From Pseudomonadota bacterium (GTDB taxonomy: Bacteria; Pseudomonadota; Alphaproteobacteria; Rhizobiales; Rhizobiaceae), in contig JAEWHN010000384.1 of assembly GCA_023387775.1 (NCBI GenBank), positions 1-57,958 on the forward strand: a stretch of 57,958 bases of DNA, in the 5' to 3' direction. A program made the position numbers and the translations under genes. A model generated the notes under the pieces. It worked only from the letters and a program-made list of their open reading frames with translations, was not told where the DNA came from and ran no database searches. Shown here piece by piece: positions 24,837 to 33,629 of the stretch (positions are counted from its first letter, which is position 1; each line of letters starts with the position of its first letter).

Positions 24837-25534
24837 CAGGACGCCCCGTTGATGACGATGGCGGGATAGGTGATCGGATCGCCGGCCTGGCTACCCTTGC
24901 GGTTGGCCAGTGTCGCGCGGCCGGCGCGGAACGCGCTGGAGCGCATGTCCTGCGCGGCAAGGCGAACCGCCCCGTTGGTCTTGAGGATATAAGGGATCAG
25001 CGGATGGATGCCGCTGGCGATATCGAGGTAGCGGGTTTCGAAGCGGAAGGCGCCGGAGAAACGCCGCGCCAATGCACTTTTCGAGCTGTCGAAGATGCGC
25101 TTCTGTCCCAGCTTCTTGCCCGCCTCGAGCCGACGCACATAGGGCTGCGCATTGGTGATGATCACCTCGGCACCCGCAGGAATGCCGCGATAGTCGGTGA
25201 CGAGCTTGCCGCCTGTGATGACGATGAACGACGACGCGAAGCGGCCGGACTTGTGCGGCGAACGCTTCTGCAGTTCGTCGAGCGCTGTCCGGATGACCAG
25301 CGGCCAGTTCGTGAACTCGTAGATGATCGCGCCGGGCGCCTTGTAGGCTTCCTCGGGCGCGCCGTAGACGCCGTTGACATAGCGCTCGAACTCCGGCGAC
25401 GCGACGCCCTCGGCGATGACGCGCTGGAGTTCCTGCTTGGCGAACTCGGCCACAGCCTGGTTGATCGCGTCCGGCTCCAGCCCGGCCGTCGCGAGGCGCA
25501 GATCGCGCTCGAAGAATTCGAACCCGGTCGCCAT
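24836..25534 (-). CDS. Neck/minor tail protein (HK97 gp10-like)
   Basis: 232 aa. It follows the head-tail joining gene and precedes the terminator, the position of HK97-gp10-type neck proteins. The segment RSPHKSGRFASSFIVITGG matches the conserved SGxLRxSI-like motif of that family, with a helical N-terminus and a strand-rich C-terminus. It is longer than typical gp10 (about 150 aa) because of about 60 extra C-terminal residues including IHPLIPYILKTNG. No enzymatic role is expected. Confidence 0.72.
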   Translation of the reverse strand: MATGFEFFERDLRLATAGLEPDAINQAVAEFAKQELQRVIAEGVASPEFERYVNGVYGAPEEAYKAPGAIIYEFTNWPLVIRTALDELQKRSPHKSGRFASSFIVITGGKLVTDYRGIPAGAEVIITNAQPYVRRLEAGKKLGQKRIFDSSKSALARRFSGAFRFETRYLDIASGIHPLIPYILKTNGAVRLAAQDMRSSAFRAGRATLANRKGSQAGDPITYPAIVINGAS

Positions 25535-25911
25535 CAGCCCGCCACCGTCATGTTCACGCGCACCACAGTCCCACCAACGGAAACCGGATCGGCAAACATG
25601 ATCTGCCGCTGCTTGCCTTTCACGACAAAGAAGTCGTTCGCCCGCGGCAGGCGCGGATCGACGCCGCCAGGCGTGACGGCGTGGCCCGCCGGCCAGCCGA
25701 CTGCGAGGATCTGCGTCATGGTGATCACCGCCTTCGACCAGGCTTGCGTCGCCGTACCAACGAGTTCATCGCCGCGCAGGCCGCGCACGGAAGCGCGAAC
25801 CGTCACGTCCTCGTCGGTCAACGGATTGCCGTCTCGACGCCGCAAGACGCAGTCCTCGCCGTTCTCGGCGAGCTGGCGGTCCAGCATGTCGATGGCATCG
25901 GCCGGCGTCAT
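25534..25911 (-). CDS. Head-tail joining (stopper/closure) protein
   Basis: 125 aa. The order connector, small beta protein, gp10-like protein, terminator, tail tube is standard for this phage class; this is the stopper, with a beta-barrel-like pattern (VTVRASVRGLRGDELVG and ANDFFVVKGKQRQIMFADP). It forms an ATGA overlap with the connector gene and a single-base overlap with the next one. Assignment is by synteny and fold pattern. Confidence 0.72.
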   Translation of the reverse strand: MTPADAIDMLDRQLAENGEDCVLRRRDGNPLTDEDVTVRASVRGLRGDELVGTATQAWSKAVITMTQILAVGWPAGHAVTPGGVDPRLPRANDFFVVKGKQRQIMFADPVSVGGTVVRVNMTVAG

Positions 25912-26510
25912 AGAACGTAGACCCTGAGATTGGAGAGGAGGCGGTCGCAGGTCCGCTCGACAACGGCGGTGAGCTTGTCCGCATCCAGAAACGTCTTGCT
26001 GCCGACGCCTTCGACAGTTTCGGCGCGCAGAAGCGGCGAGATGGACCTGGCCCGCATTATGTCTTGCACCGACAGGATGATCGCCTGTCGGGCCCGCTCC
26101 GGCACCGGCCCGGTCTTCTTTTCACCGGTGCCGTTGTAGCCGGCCAAATACCGAATGCGCTGCTTGGGCGAGTTCACCCACGACGCACCCGGAGAAACGA
26201 TCACCTCGCCGTCCTCCAGCCGATAGGTGGCGGGATCGGCTTCAGTCTCGCTGCCGTCCTGGCTCACGGTCACGATGCTGACCAGTTCGACGATCGGCAG
26301 ATAGGGCAGACGAATCCGCCTGTAGGTGAAATGGCCAGTCAGTTCCAACGTCTGCGGCCCGAGCGCGCGCCCGAGCCAGCCACCAGGCCCGTCGATCGTT
26401 TCCGTGACCGCCTGGATCATGGCGCGAACCGCCGCGTCATCGGGCGCGTGAGCGCCGGGGATGTCCGCCGGCGTCACGATGGGTTCTGGCGGAACGATGA
26501 CGCGCAGCAT
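25908..26510 (-). CDS. Head-tail connector (phiE125 gp8 / HK97 gp6-like)
   Basis: 200 aa. The phiE125 gp8 family pattern is seen: helical N-terminal half with EPIVTPADIPGAHAPDDAAV, VTETIDGPGGWLGRALGPQT, then LPYLPIVELVSIVTVSQDGS and RIRYLAGYNG, and a C-terminal ARQAIILSVQDIMRAR helix. It assembles as a dodecameric adaptor under the portal. It is encoded right after the low-complexity protein and begins the head-tail joining gene set. Confidence 0.85.
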   Translation of the reverse strand: MLRVIVPPEPIVTPADIPGAHAPDDAAVRAMIQAVTETIDGPGGWLGRALGPQTLELTGHFTYRRIRLPYLPIVELVSIVTVSQDGSETEADPATYRLEDGEVIVSPGASWVNSPKQRIRYLAGYNGTGEKKTGPVPERARQAIILSVQDIMRARSISPLLRAETVEGVGSKTFLDADKLTAVVERTCDRLLSNLRVYVL

Positions 26511-26513
26511 GTC

Positions 26514-26870
26514 CTACTTGCCGCCCTTCTTCGCCGCTTCGGCCGCCTTCTTCTCGGCGTCGGCCTTTGCCTTGGCAGCAGCCTCATCCTCGGCCCGCTT
26601 CGCCGCTTCGGCTGCCTTCTTCTCGGCGTCGGCCTTTGCCTTGGCAGCAGCCTCATCCTCGGCGCGCTTCGCCGCTTCCTCGGCAGCCTTTTCGGCCTCC
26701 ATCTGGGCGGCAACAGCGGCGTCGAGCGCCTCGGGCGGCAGACATTCTGCCTTGATAAGACGACGTGCCTGTTCGGGATTAGGCGCCGGGTCGAACACAT
26801 CGCCACGCTGGAAGCGCTTGCCGCTGCGAATATCGACGCAAGCGGCAAGCACGGTGTATGCCTTGCTCAT
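26514..26870 (-). CDS. Ala/Lys/Glu-rich repeat protein next to the capsid genes
   Basis: 118 aa. The first 60 residues form a compact domain (SKAYTVLAACVDIRSGKRF, RRLIKAECLPPEALDA). The rest is two tandem copies of a 23-residue unit (AAKRAEDEAAAKAKADAEKK plus AAE) predicted to be a highly charged single helix. The start at ATG 26870 is chosen over an upstream in-frame ATG because it begins the conserved-looking domain. The role is unknown; the position between capsid and connector suggests a head-associated or scaffold-like accessory protein. Confidence 0.7.
   Translation of the reverse strand: MSKAYTVLAACVDIRSGKRFQRGDVFDPAPNPEQARRLIKAECLPPEALDAAVAAQMEAEKAAEEAAKRAEDEAAAKAKADAEKKAAEAAKRAEDEAAAKAKADAEKKAAEAAKKGGK
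26531..26668. repeat. Tandem 69-bp coding repeat (two copies)
   Basis: Two adjacent 69-bp units (23 codons) encode the charged helix of the protein above; the copies differ at only a few positions (for example GGCCGCC versus GGCTGCC). Such near-identical in-frame repeats expand and contract by slippage. Confidence 0.8.
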
Positions 26871-26934
26871 AATGCTCTCCATGGAGATGCCCGACCGGAC
26901 GCACCGGCTGGGTCAGTTTCGGGAAGAACGTGCC

Positions 26935-27366
26935 TCAGGCGGCAGGCCAGTAGCGGGCGTGACCCTTGATCACCTCGGCCGCAATCGGAGTGCCGGTGCC
27001 ATGGGTTCCGCTGAAATCGGCCAGCAGCTTGAGATAGCGTTTCCCGCCGACATAGCCGACCTTCGTGATGCCCGCCGCCGCATGAGCAGCAGTCAAGGCC
27101 TTGACGATGCCGCCAGCGCCGACACTGTCGACGCCCTGCACGTCAGCAGCCGTGACGGCGGTATAGGTGCTGTCATTATCGGAATGCGTTAGCTTGAATT
27201 CGACCTTGTTGGTGCTATCGAAAGTGATGCCACCGACACCAACGTGGATGGTTATCACGGCGCTTTCGAAGCCGAAAAGGTCGACCTTTGCAGGCGTATT
27301 GTCGGCAGCGTAGGTGGCGGCAGGAATCAAGACCGAAGCCGCGAGAGAATTTATCAGGTCGCGCAT
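26935..27366 (-). CDS. Head-associated protein downstream of major capsid
   Basis: 143 aa, starting MRDLINSLAASVLIPAATYA after a good AAGGAGAT ribosome-binding site. The body is beta-rich (VDLFGFESAVITIHVGVGGI, TNKVEFKLTHSDNDSTYTAV). It resembles small rhizobial phage proteins encoded just downstream of the capsid, which may be decoration or head-fibre-like proteins. The N-terminal Ala-rich stretch is not a convincing signal peptide. Function is inferred only from position. Confidence 0.65.
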   Translation of the reverse strand: MRDLINSLAASVLIPAATYAADNTPAKVDLFGFESAVITIHVGVGGITFDSTNKVEFKLTHSDNDSTYTAVTAADVQGVDSVGAGGIVKALTAAHAAAGITKVGYVGGKRYLKLLADFSGTHGTGTPIAAEVIKGHARYWPAA

Positions 27367-27436
27367 AGCGATCTCCTTTATGACAGAGTTGACGAAGGGA
27401 AACGGGCCGACAGAAGCCGGCCCGAAGGCGCGACGA

Positions 27437-28729
27437 TCAGGCCGGAACGTCGAGAGCGACGAAAGGCGAGACCTCGTAGCCATTCTCTTCCGTGAACGGT
27501 GCGTTCATCCAAGGTGCGCCGTCGACGTTCCAGAAGATCTTGATGACCGTCTTGTTGGAGGTGAACTTGACGTGCTCGGAAGCGGCGACGAACGGGCCGG
27601 AGCCATCCTTGATCAGATAATAGCTCCAGTCGGCGAGCAGGATATCACCCTTGGTGCCCAGCGCCGGAGCGCGGTTGTTCCAGCGCACCGGGTAGCCGAG
27701 CAACGTGCCTGCGAAGCCGTCGCGGGCATTGGCGATCCAGATATAGTTGCCGTTCTCATCCTTCAGCTTAGCGATCTGCGGCAGAGCACCTTGTGGGATC
27801 GACCACACCGGCGAGCCGCCGCGCATCAGCAGCACCGCCACCATGTTCACCAGATCAGTGTAACTGACCTGGTTGGCGACGGCGCGATGGACGCGCTTGA
27901 GCACCGGGGAATTGAGTGCGCCGAGCGGCTGACCATTGCCGGTGCCGCGCAGATATGCGTAATCTTCCGCCGCCGAGACGCCGCCACGCATCAGGTTCTC
28001 CAGGAAGGAGGCAGATGCCTGCCAGTTGCGGAGCAACTTGTCTGTGACTGTCACGAAACCGGCGATTTCGTGCGGGACCAGAGTAACGCCCCTGAGCTCG
28101 GCATCGGTCTCCGGCTTTTCGCCGCCTTCCTCGATCCACGAGAAGGTCATGCCGCCGAAGACATTGCCCGGATTTGATCCGCTCTGATCCAGTGCCGGCA
28201 TGGTGATTCCGGCATCCGGCGGCGATCCGGCTGGAATCACGTTAGCGCGCGGGCGAACCAGCGCATCCTGCGGCGACACGCTCACGATGGTGGGACGAAA
28301 TTGCGTCGGCACCATGAACCCGCCCTGGCGGTCGTTGTCCACGCGCATTTCGGCGCGAAGGCCACCTTCACCCGTCTCGGCGCCGACACCTTCGACGAAT
28401 TCCAGACGCTGGTCGCTCGGCCGGAAGCGCACCGCGCTCAGGAACTCGCCGATGCTCTCGAACTCTCGTGCAGCCGGATCGCCGCCAGGGCGCTGGATGC
28501 CGGCGCGGCGAGATGCCGCCGGAACCACTTCGTCCAGAACCGCCTCAGAGGCTTCGACGCCTTCCAGGCGCTCGATACGCTTGTCGAGGTCATCCTTCGA
28601 TGCTTTGGCCGTGTCGAACGCCGTTTGTTCTTCTGCGGTGAGATCACGATCCTCACCCTCGGCGGCTTCGATGATACCGCGCATCTCGGCGACGAGCTTT
28701 GCGCGCTTCTCTCGGAGTTGCTTCAGCAT
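27437..28729 (-). CDS. Major capsid protein, HK97 fold
   Basis: 430 aa. The N-terminal delta domain is helical and charged (LKQLREKRAKLVAEMRGIIE, KDDLDKRIERLEGVE), to be removed by the prohead protease near residue 100. The HK97 core follows, with GGFMVPTQFRPTIVSVSPQ, the E-loop/P-domain region, RNWQASASFLENLMRGGVSA and GNGQPLGALNSPVL. The core ends in WNVDGAPWMNAPFTEENGY. Length and domain order fit family members of T=7-type heads. It follows the S49 protease gene directly. Confidence 0.95.
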   Translation of the reverse strand: MLKQLREKRAKLVAEMRGIIEAAEGEDRDLTAEEQTAFDTAKASKDDLDKRIERLEGVEASEAVLDEVVPAASRRAGIQRPGGDPAAREFESIGEFLSAVRFRPSDQRLEFVEGVGAETGEGGLRAEMRVDNDRQGGFMVPTQFRPTIVSVSPQDALVRPRANVIPAGSPPDAGITMPALDQSGSNPGNVFGGMTFSWIEEGGEKPETDAELRGVTLVPHEIAGFVTVTDKLLRNWQASASFLENLMRGGVSAAEDYAYLRGTGNGQPLGALNSPVLKRVHRAVANQVSYTDLVNMVAVLLMRGGSPVWSIPQGALPQIAKLKDENGNYIWIANARDGFAGTLLGYPVRWNNRAPALGTKGDILLADWSYYLIKDGSGPFVAASEHVKFTSNKTVIKIFWNVDGAPWMNAPFTEENGYEVSPFVALDVPA

Positions 28730-28823
28730 GGGTTTCTCCTATTTGCTGAACGCCGGATACGATTTCGCATCGCCCGAGCCGGCCCCCGGAGCGCGATTTT
28801 GTCCGCCAAATGACGGGATGGTG

Positions 28824-29714
28824 TTAGAGTGCGAGCGCCCGCTTCTCGCGCTGGGCTGCAAGTTTGCGCCGAGGCGCGGGCTGTCCGCTGAACCGCGCAA
28901 TGGTTTCGTCGAGCGTGGCGATCCTGTCCGCCATGCCCTCGGCGACTGCTGCTTCGGCCCGCAGCATGCGGCCCTGTCCGAAGCCGTCTCGCACGGCTGA
29001 TAGAGACGCACCACGATTGCGCGCCACGGCGCGCACGAAGTCGTCATAGTAGGAATTTATGACCAGTTGGCGATGCTCGATCGCTTCTTCGCTGAGTGGA
29101 CCGAAGGAATTGCCTTCCGCCTTGAATTTTCCGGCCTTGATGATGGTTTTCTTGACCCCCATTTTTTCAAGTGCCGCGCTCACGTCGTCATGAACACCGA
29201 TGATACCGATCGAGCCGACCTCAGCCGAACTGGTCATCACCACTTCGTCGGCCGCCGAGGCAATCCAGTAGGCCGCGCTGGCAGCATAGCCGTTCACATG
29301 CGCGATAATCGGCTTCGTACCTCGCGCCGCGAATACCCGGGATGACAATTCGTCGGTGCCGGCGACCACACCGCCAGGGCTTTCGACGTCTATGATGATG
29401 GCCTTCACGCCACTGTCGGCAATAGACATGTCCAGCATCTTGCCGAACTTTTCGGAGCTGGTGCCGCCAGATATTTCCGACATCATGTTCATGCGGTTGG
29501 CGATGACGCCGCGCAGCGGAAGAACCGCGACGGCACCCTCTTGGCGCTGCACGTCCCGCTCTGCCTGGCGCGTGATGCGAGCCTCGACTTCTTCGGCAGA
29601 AAGCTTCTCGCCGGCGGCCTGCAAGGCGAGGAAGGCGACAATCTGGTCGAGTTTGTCGGGATCGATCGCCCAAATCTCGGATGCTACCGCCAGCAGGATA
29701 TGTGCGTATCTCAT
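28824..29714 (-). CDS. Prohead protease, S49 (SppA-like) family
   Basis: 296 aa serine protease of the S49/SppA type, which in phages matures the prohead and may also supply a scaffold from its C-terminus. Seen: IIIDVESPGGVVAGTDELSS, HVNGYAASAAYWIASAADEV containing the catalytic Ser, and IIKAGKFKAEGNSFGPLSEE with the general-base Lys (Ser-Lys dyad). It is transcribed between portal and capsid, as in phages that use an S49/ClpP-like rather than an HK97-type (U35) protease. The gene overlaps the portal by 4 bp (ATGA). Confidence 0.93.
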   Translation of the reverse strand: MRYAHILLAVASEIWAIDPDKLDQIVAFLALQAAGEKLSAEEVEARITRQAERDVQRQEGAVAVLPLRGVIANRMNMMSEISGGTSSEKFGKMLDMSIADSGVKAIIIDVESPGGVVAGTDELSSRVFAARGTKPIIAHVNGYAASAAYWIASAADEVVMTSSAEVGSIGIIGVHDDVSAALEKMGVKKTIIKAGKFKAEGNSFGPLSEEAIEHRQLVINSYYDDFVRAVARNRGASLSAVRDGFGQGRMLRAEAAVAEGMADRIATLDETIARFSGQPAPRRKLAAQREKRALAL

Positions 29715-31084
29715 TCGCCGTCCCTTTCCGCGCGCTGGTCCGCCTCATCCTCTTCAGGATCAGGCTCACGGTTTGCCGCCGGAGCAGCGGAACCATTCGG
29801 TTGATAGTTCGGATCGGTGGCGCGCTTCAGCGTCACCATGTTTGCCGGCACGAAATGCTCATCTCCCTCCGGCCCGATCGGATCTTCGTCCTCGAGCTGC
29901 AGAATCCTGTTTGGCGAAAAGCCACCGACACTGAAAATCTTGTTGTAAAACTCCGCTCGCGTCTTCATATCCCCGCGCAAAAGCGCGTTCATGTTGAACT
30001 TGACGTAGTAGCCCTGCTCCTTCTCTTCGTCGGTGAAGAGCTTCCAGTTGAGTTCCTGCTCCCAGGCATCGACCCACGGACCGACCGTTTGGCGAATGAA
30101 GCCGATCATCAACTGTTCGATGCCCGATCCCCACGACGTCGTCTTCTCATGGCTCTGGAGCAGAACGAGTGGGACATCGAAGATCCGGGCAATCTCGGCG
30201 ATCTGGAATTCGCGACTGCCAAGGAACTGCGCATCCTCAGGCGGAATGGTCGTCTGAACAAACTTCATGCCTTCTTCGAGGACCTTCACGCGATGGGCGT
30301 TATCGAGGCCGCTCTGTTGATCGAGTTTGGAAGCAGGATTCTCTGGATTGCGCCCGATCTCGCCGTTTGGTCCTTTGATGTTCTGTCTGGCGCCAGCACT
30401 GAGCTTTCCCGGATGAAGCAGGAAGCCGCCAGACTTGGCGTCGTTCGCGAAGAATTTACCTCCGAACGCCTCCATCGCGAGCCCCATACTTACCGCTTCG
30501 CGCGCCATCGCCACCTGCGATATGCCAAGATAGCCATCCTGCGACTGGTCCATGATGTGGATGACGTCGTTCGGATCGAGCGTGACGTTGCGCCCGTCGA
30601 TCGTAGACCTGAAGAAGAACTCGCCGTTTTCTTTGACTGGCCGAGTGCGGTCCGGAAGCAGAGGATAGAGTCCCACGGCTTGGCCGCGACGATTGCGTTC
30701 GATCTCCTGATAACCGTTGCCCCAAAGAAGCGCATGCGCCTGCGTTGTCTTGCGCACGGTACGCGAACTCATCAGCTCATTTGGTCGGACACCAATTCTT
30801 CCCGCAAATGGATGCTGACCGGGACCGTTTCCCTGCGCAACGAGAGCTTTTCCCCCAGCCGCCCGGCTCCGATACATCTTCAAAGGAAACCATGCCACCG
30901 GATTGCTGATCCGGTTCACGCAGGCATAGACCACGGGAAGTTTCAGTGCCGAAAACTCTGTCACCGGCACGCCGGCGTTAGTCTTGCCGCCGCCGATCAT
31001 GCGGACGAACCAGCCCCCCGGGCTGCTGACCGGCTCTGAAGGCAAATACCGGTCTATCGCAAAGAGACGCGAAAGGAAGCTCAT
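29711..31084 (-). CDS. Portal protein, HK97 family
   Basis: 457 aa, forming the dodecameric DNA gate of the head vertex. Typical features: LPVVYACVNRISNPVAWFPL at the start, GNGYQEIERNRRGQAVGLYP, VIHIMDQSQDGYLGIS and the helix-rich clip region ending FDVPLVLLQSHEKTTSW. The C-terminal tail is acidic and disordered (PDPEEDEADQRAERDG). The start shares its A with the terminase stop. Confidence 0.95.
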   Translation of the reverse strand: MSFLSRLFAIDRYLPSEPVSSPGGWFVRMIGGGKTNAGVPVTEFSALKLPVVYACVNRISNPVAWFPLKMYRSRAAGGKALVAQGNGPGQHPFAGRIGVRPNELMSSRTVRKTTQAHALLWGNGYQEIERNRRGQAVGLYPLLPDRTRPVKENGEFFFRSTIDGRNVTLDPNDVIHIMDQSQDGYLGISQVAMAREAVSMGLAMEAFGGKFFANDAKSGGFLLHPGKLSAGARQNIKGPNGEIGRNPENPASKLDQQSGLDNAHRVKVLEEGMKFVQTTIPPEDAQFLGSREFQIAEIARIFDVPLVLLQSHEKTTSWGSGIEQLMIGFIRQTVGPWVDAWEQELNWKLFTDEEKEQGYYVKFNMNALLRGDMKTRAEFYNKIFSVGGFSPNRILQLEDEDPIGPEGDEHFVPANMVTLKRATDPNYQPNGSAAPAANREPDPEEDEADQRAERDGE

Positions 31085-32880
31085 CAGATGTCGATCTCCA
31101 TAAGCCCTCTGCTCTCGTAGACCGATGGGCCGTCGTCGGGCTGGATCGCAAGTGCAGTCGCCATGACCGCGGCGACGATCCCGTCGATCTTTTCTGCCGA
31201 CCGCTTCTTCGCCGGCACGAAGTTCAGGTTCTCATCGAACCGGACAGCAGCATTGCCAGCCATCCAGCGCAGAACAGGATTGCCGCCATGATCCAGAGAT
31301 CCGCTATAGACCAGGCGTTCGAAGAACTTGGTTGGCTCGCCCAGCGTCTGGTGTCCCTGCCGGATCTTCAGCAACAGGTCTTCCGACACGCCTTCCTTGA
31401 TCAGGTCGGTGTAAAGCTTCGTGGCGTTCCACGGATCGTACCCGAGCAGTGCTACGTCGAACACTTCCAACCCTTCGAGGATCGCCCGCAGCACATAGTC
31501 CTGATCGACATAATCGCCGGGGGTCGGCTCGATCGCACAAAGCTTCTGCCACTTGTCGTAGGACACCCTGTCCTGCTTCGACCGCCTCTCGATACTTTCC
31601 TCAGGCACCCAGAAACGGCATACCACCCGCCATTTCGGATCGTCGTCGGTCGGCGGAAACAACCAGATCAGCGCCGTGATGTCGTCGGTCGACGACACGT
31701 CGAAGGCGCCGTAGCACCTGCGACCGGCCAGCCCTGCCGCTTCCATCTTTTCGGTGAAGCTCTCGCCCTGCTTGACGACTAGCGTTTCCCAGCTCGTACG
31801 GTCTTCGGCGCAGGCGTCCCATTTCTTCAGGTTCAGCCAGCGGGTGACAGCGTCGATCCACTGGTTGAGGTGGTAGCATCGAAAGTGCGCTTCTGCCCTT
31901 GGATTGTCCGCTGCGATCGCCGCTTCACGCCTCAGGAAGGCCAACGTCGGCGAAATGCCGAGCGACGGATTTGCCAGCGACCAGTTGCTTTCGTCCTGCC
32001 AGTCCGCATCCTCGTCGATTGCGAAGATCACGACGAGGCTGGTCGGATCGTCAATTCGGCCGTCGAGGATCGAGACCGATTCCTCCCATAGCGCCCAACC
32101 GGTTGGGTTGGTCTTCAGGCCCGCCGTCGAGGCGTAGAGCTCAATCGGCTCGAGCCGGGCGCCAGTACCTTGCCGCAACGTTCCTGCAAGCTCGGCGCTT
32201 TGCCATTCATGCATCTCGTCGCCAGTTATCACCGTTGGCGAGCGGCCGTGCTTTCCTTCCGGCTTCCCCGTGAGCACCTCGAATACCGATCTGATCTTAG
32301 GGATCCAGATCGACTTCTTGAACGCCTGCGCCTTGTCCGCCAGCCCCGGCGACATGGCAATCATGGCCTTCATCTTGTCGAAGACGACGCGAGCCTGCTT
32401 TTCGTCACGCGCGAACGCAAAGCCCTGCCCGCCAACCACACCGTCCAGCACGAAGAAGAGCAGCGACAACGCCGCCAGAAACTCCGATTTGCCGTTCTTG
32501 CGCGGCACCCACAGGAGCAGGCGCCGGAAGAGCCTGACCTGCTCTGTTCGAACCGGCGAATGTTCATCGTCCTGAATGTCGATCGGGACTTTCCACCCGA
32601 CCAGCATGCGAACAATGATTTCCTGCCACAGACCAAGGCGGAACGGCCTGCCGGCGAACCGATCCTCGGTAAGCCGGAAAATCTTGGGGAACAGCGTGAC
32701 CGCCGCATCCGCTTTACGTTCATCGAACCAGGCACCCGGCTGCGACGCAGCCCGTCGCCATTGCACTCGCGCCCAATCCCAGCCTCGAGCAACCGCATCA
32801 GCTATCCATTGCGGCTCGGGCCAGAGAAGGTGGCCGGCGGACGCTGCTATGGCGACGGCCGACACATCAGCCGCGGTCAT
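31084..32880 (-). CDS. terL: Terminase large subunit
   Basis: 598 aa packaging ATPase and nuclease. The N-terminal ATPase carries a Walker-A-like WVPRKNGKS (residues about 124-132), and GDEMHEWQSAELAGTL follows with the Walker B-type acidic residues. The C-terminal RNase H-like nuclease shows AFDVSSTDDITALIW with the first catalytic Asp, GYDPWNATKL, and the late Asp in AEKIDGIVAAVMATAL. The family is Terminase_1 (phage HK97/cos-type relatives). The gene is 1 bp downstream of the small subunit. Confidence 0.96.
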   Translation of the reverse strand: MTAADVSAVAIAASAGHLLWPEPQWIADAVARGWDWARVQWRRAASQPGAWFDERKADAAVTLFPKIFRLTEDRFAGRPFRLGLWQEIIVRMLVGWKVPIDIQDDEHSPVRTEQVRLFRRLLLWVPRKNGKSEFLAALSLLFFVLDGVVGGQGFAFARDEKQARVVFDKMKAMIAMSPGLADKAQAFKKSIWIPKIRSVFEVLTGKPEGKHGRSPTVITGDEMHEWQSAELAGTLRQGTGARLEPIELYASTAGLKTNPTGWALWEESVSILDGRIDDPTSLVVIFAIDEDADWQDESNWSLANPSLGISPTLAFLRREAAIAADNPRAEAHFRCYHLNQWIDAVTRWLNLKKWDACAEDRTSWETLVVKQGESFTEKMEAAGLAGRRCYGAFDVSSTDDITALIWLFPPTDDDPKWRVVCRFWVPEESIERRSKQDRVSYDKWQKLCAIEPTPGDYVDQDYVLRAILEGLEVFDVALLGYDPWNATKLYTDLIKEGVSEDLLLKIRQGHQTLGEPTKFFERLVYSGSLDHGGNPVLRWMAGNAAVRFDENLNFVPAKKRSAEKIDGIVAAVMATALAIQPDDGPSVYESRGLMEIDI

Positions 32881-32881
32881 G

Positions 32882-33508
32882 TCAGTTCACGCTATGCGGT
32901 GGTGCCGAGCTGAACTTCGACAATACGCCAATGGCATCGTCCTCAGGTGCAGCCTGGGCAGGTTCGGAAGCGCTGCCGTCGCCGACAGCTGCGGAATCGT
33001 CAGGATCATCGAACAACGGCAACAGACCCCGAGAGGCCGCCTGGTCGCGCATGATCTTGTATCTGGCGTCTGGTCGCATGCCGAAGGATGCTTCGGTGTC
33101 GCGCAGCATCTTCTCGATGTCCTGGCAAGCCTGCCAGGCGGGATGGCGCTTCTTCGTCGGTTCGCCGTTCGTGCCGGTCGCTTCGAACCAGGTGCCTTCC
33201 TTCTGCACCGTGAGATCGGCTGCGATCCATTCGGCGACATACCGGCAGTATCGGCCAAGCGCCATCGCGTCGAGCTGGGTGGCAAGGTTCAGCTGCAGCA
33301 GCTGCGGCAGCACGTCGTTCCAGATCTCGGTGGCCTTGCGGCTTCTCTTGAGCCAGCGCGGCGGCCGCACGTTGCCGATCTGGATTGGCGCAACCTTCGC
33401 CGACGCCCGACGCGCAACAACTTCCTTGCTGGACATACGCTTGCCCGGCGCACCCTTGAGCGCCTGCTGCTCCGGCGTATCTGGCTTGCGACCTCGCGCC
33501 ACCGTCAA
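32882..33508 (-). CDS. terS: Terminase small subunit, P27 family
   Basis: 208 aa. It matches the P27/Terminase_4 type, with the RGRKPDTPEQQALKGAPGKR start, PPRWLKRSRKATEIWNDVLP, a central DNA-recognition helical core and the RHPAWQACQDIEKMLRDTEA segment. It recognises the phage packaging site and feeds DNA to the large subunit. The C-terminal 40 residues are acidic and disordered. Packaging in P27-type phages is commonly of the cos type, in line with the HNH gene just upstream. Confidence 0.92.
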   Translation of the reverse strand: MTVARGRKPDTPEQQALKGAPGKRMSSKEVVARRASAKVAPIQIGNVRPPRWLKRSRKATEIWNDVLPQLLQLNLATQLDAMALGRYCRYVAEWIAADLTVQKEGTWFEATGTNGEPTKKRHPAWQACQDIEKMLRDTEASFGMRPDARYKIMRDQAASRGLLPLFDDPDDSAAVGDGSASEPAQAAPEDDAIGVLSKFSSAPPHSVN

Positions 33509-33629
33509 CCCTCACTGATTGCCGGGCGCGCCTGCCCGAAAAAAAAGATTTCGCCAATTTCGCGGCGATACACGCGAGCACACCCACCGGTCCGGGCCCT
33601 CGGGCCCTGAACTTTCGACCACCCCCCCT
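33509..33629. other. Intergenic spacer with candidate cos-like symmetry
   Basis: Between HNH and terS. It contains a tandem CGGGCCCT CGGGCCCT (33593-33608), each with a GGGCCC palindrome, and a G/C hairpin (CCCCC...GGGGG) spanning the HNH stop codon at about 33622-33640, plus an A-run (33540-33546). HNH/terS junctions often carry the packaging start of P27-type phages. There is no direct evidence of cutting here. Confidence 0.35.

Noticed and set aside
26531..26668. CRISPR-like array
   Set aside because: There are only two 69-bp copies, with no spacers and in frame; this is a coding repeat.
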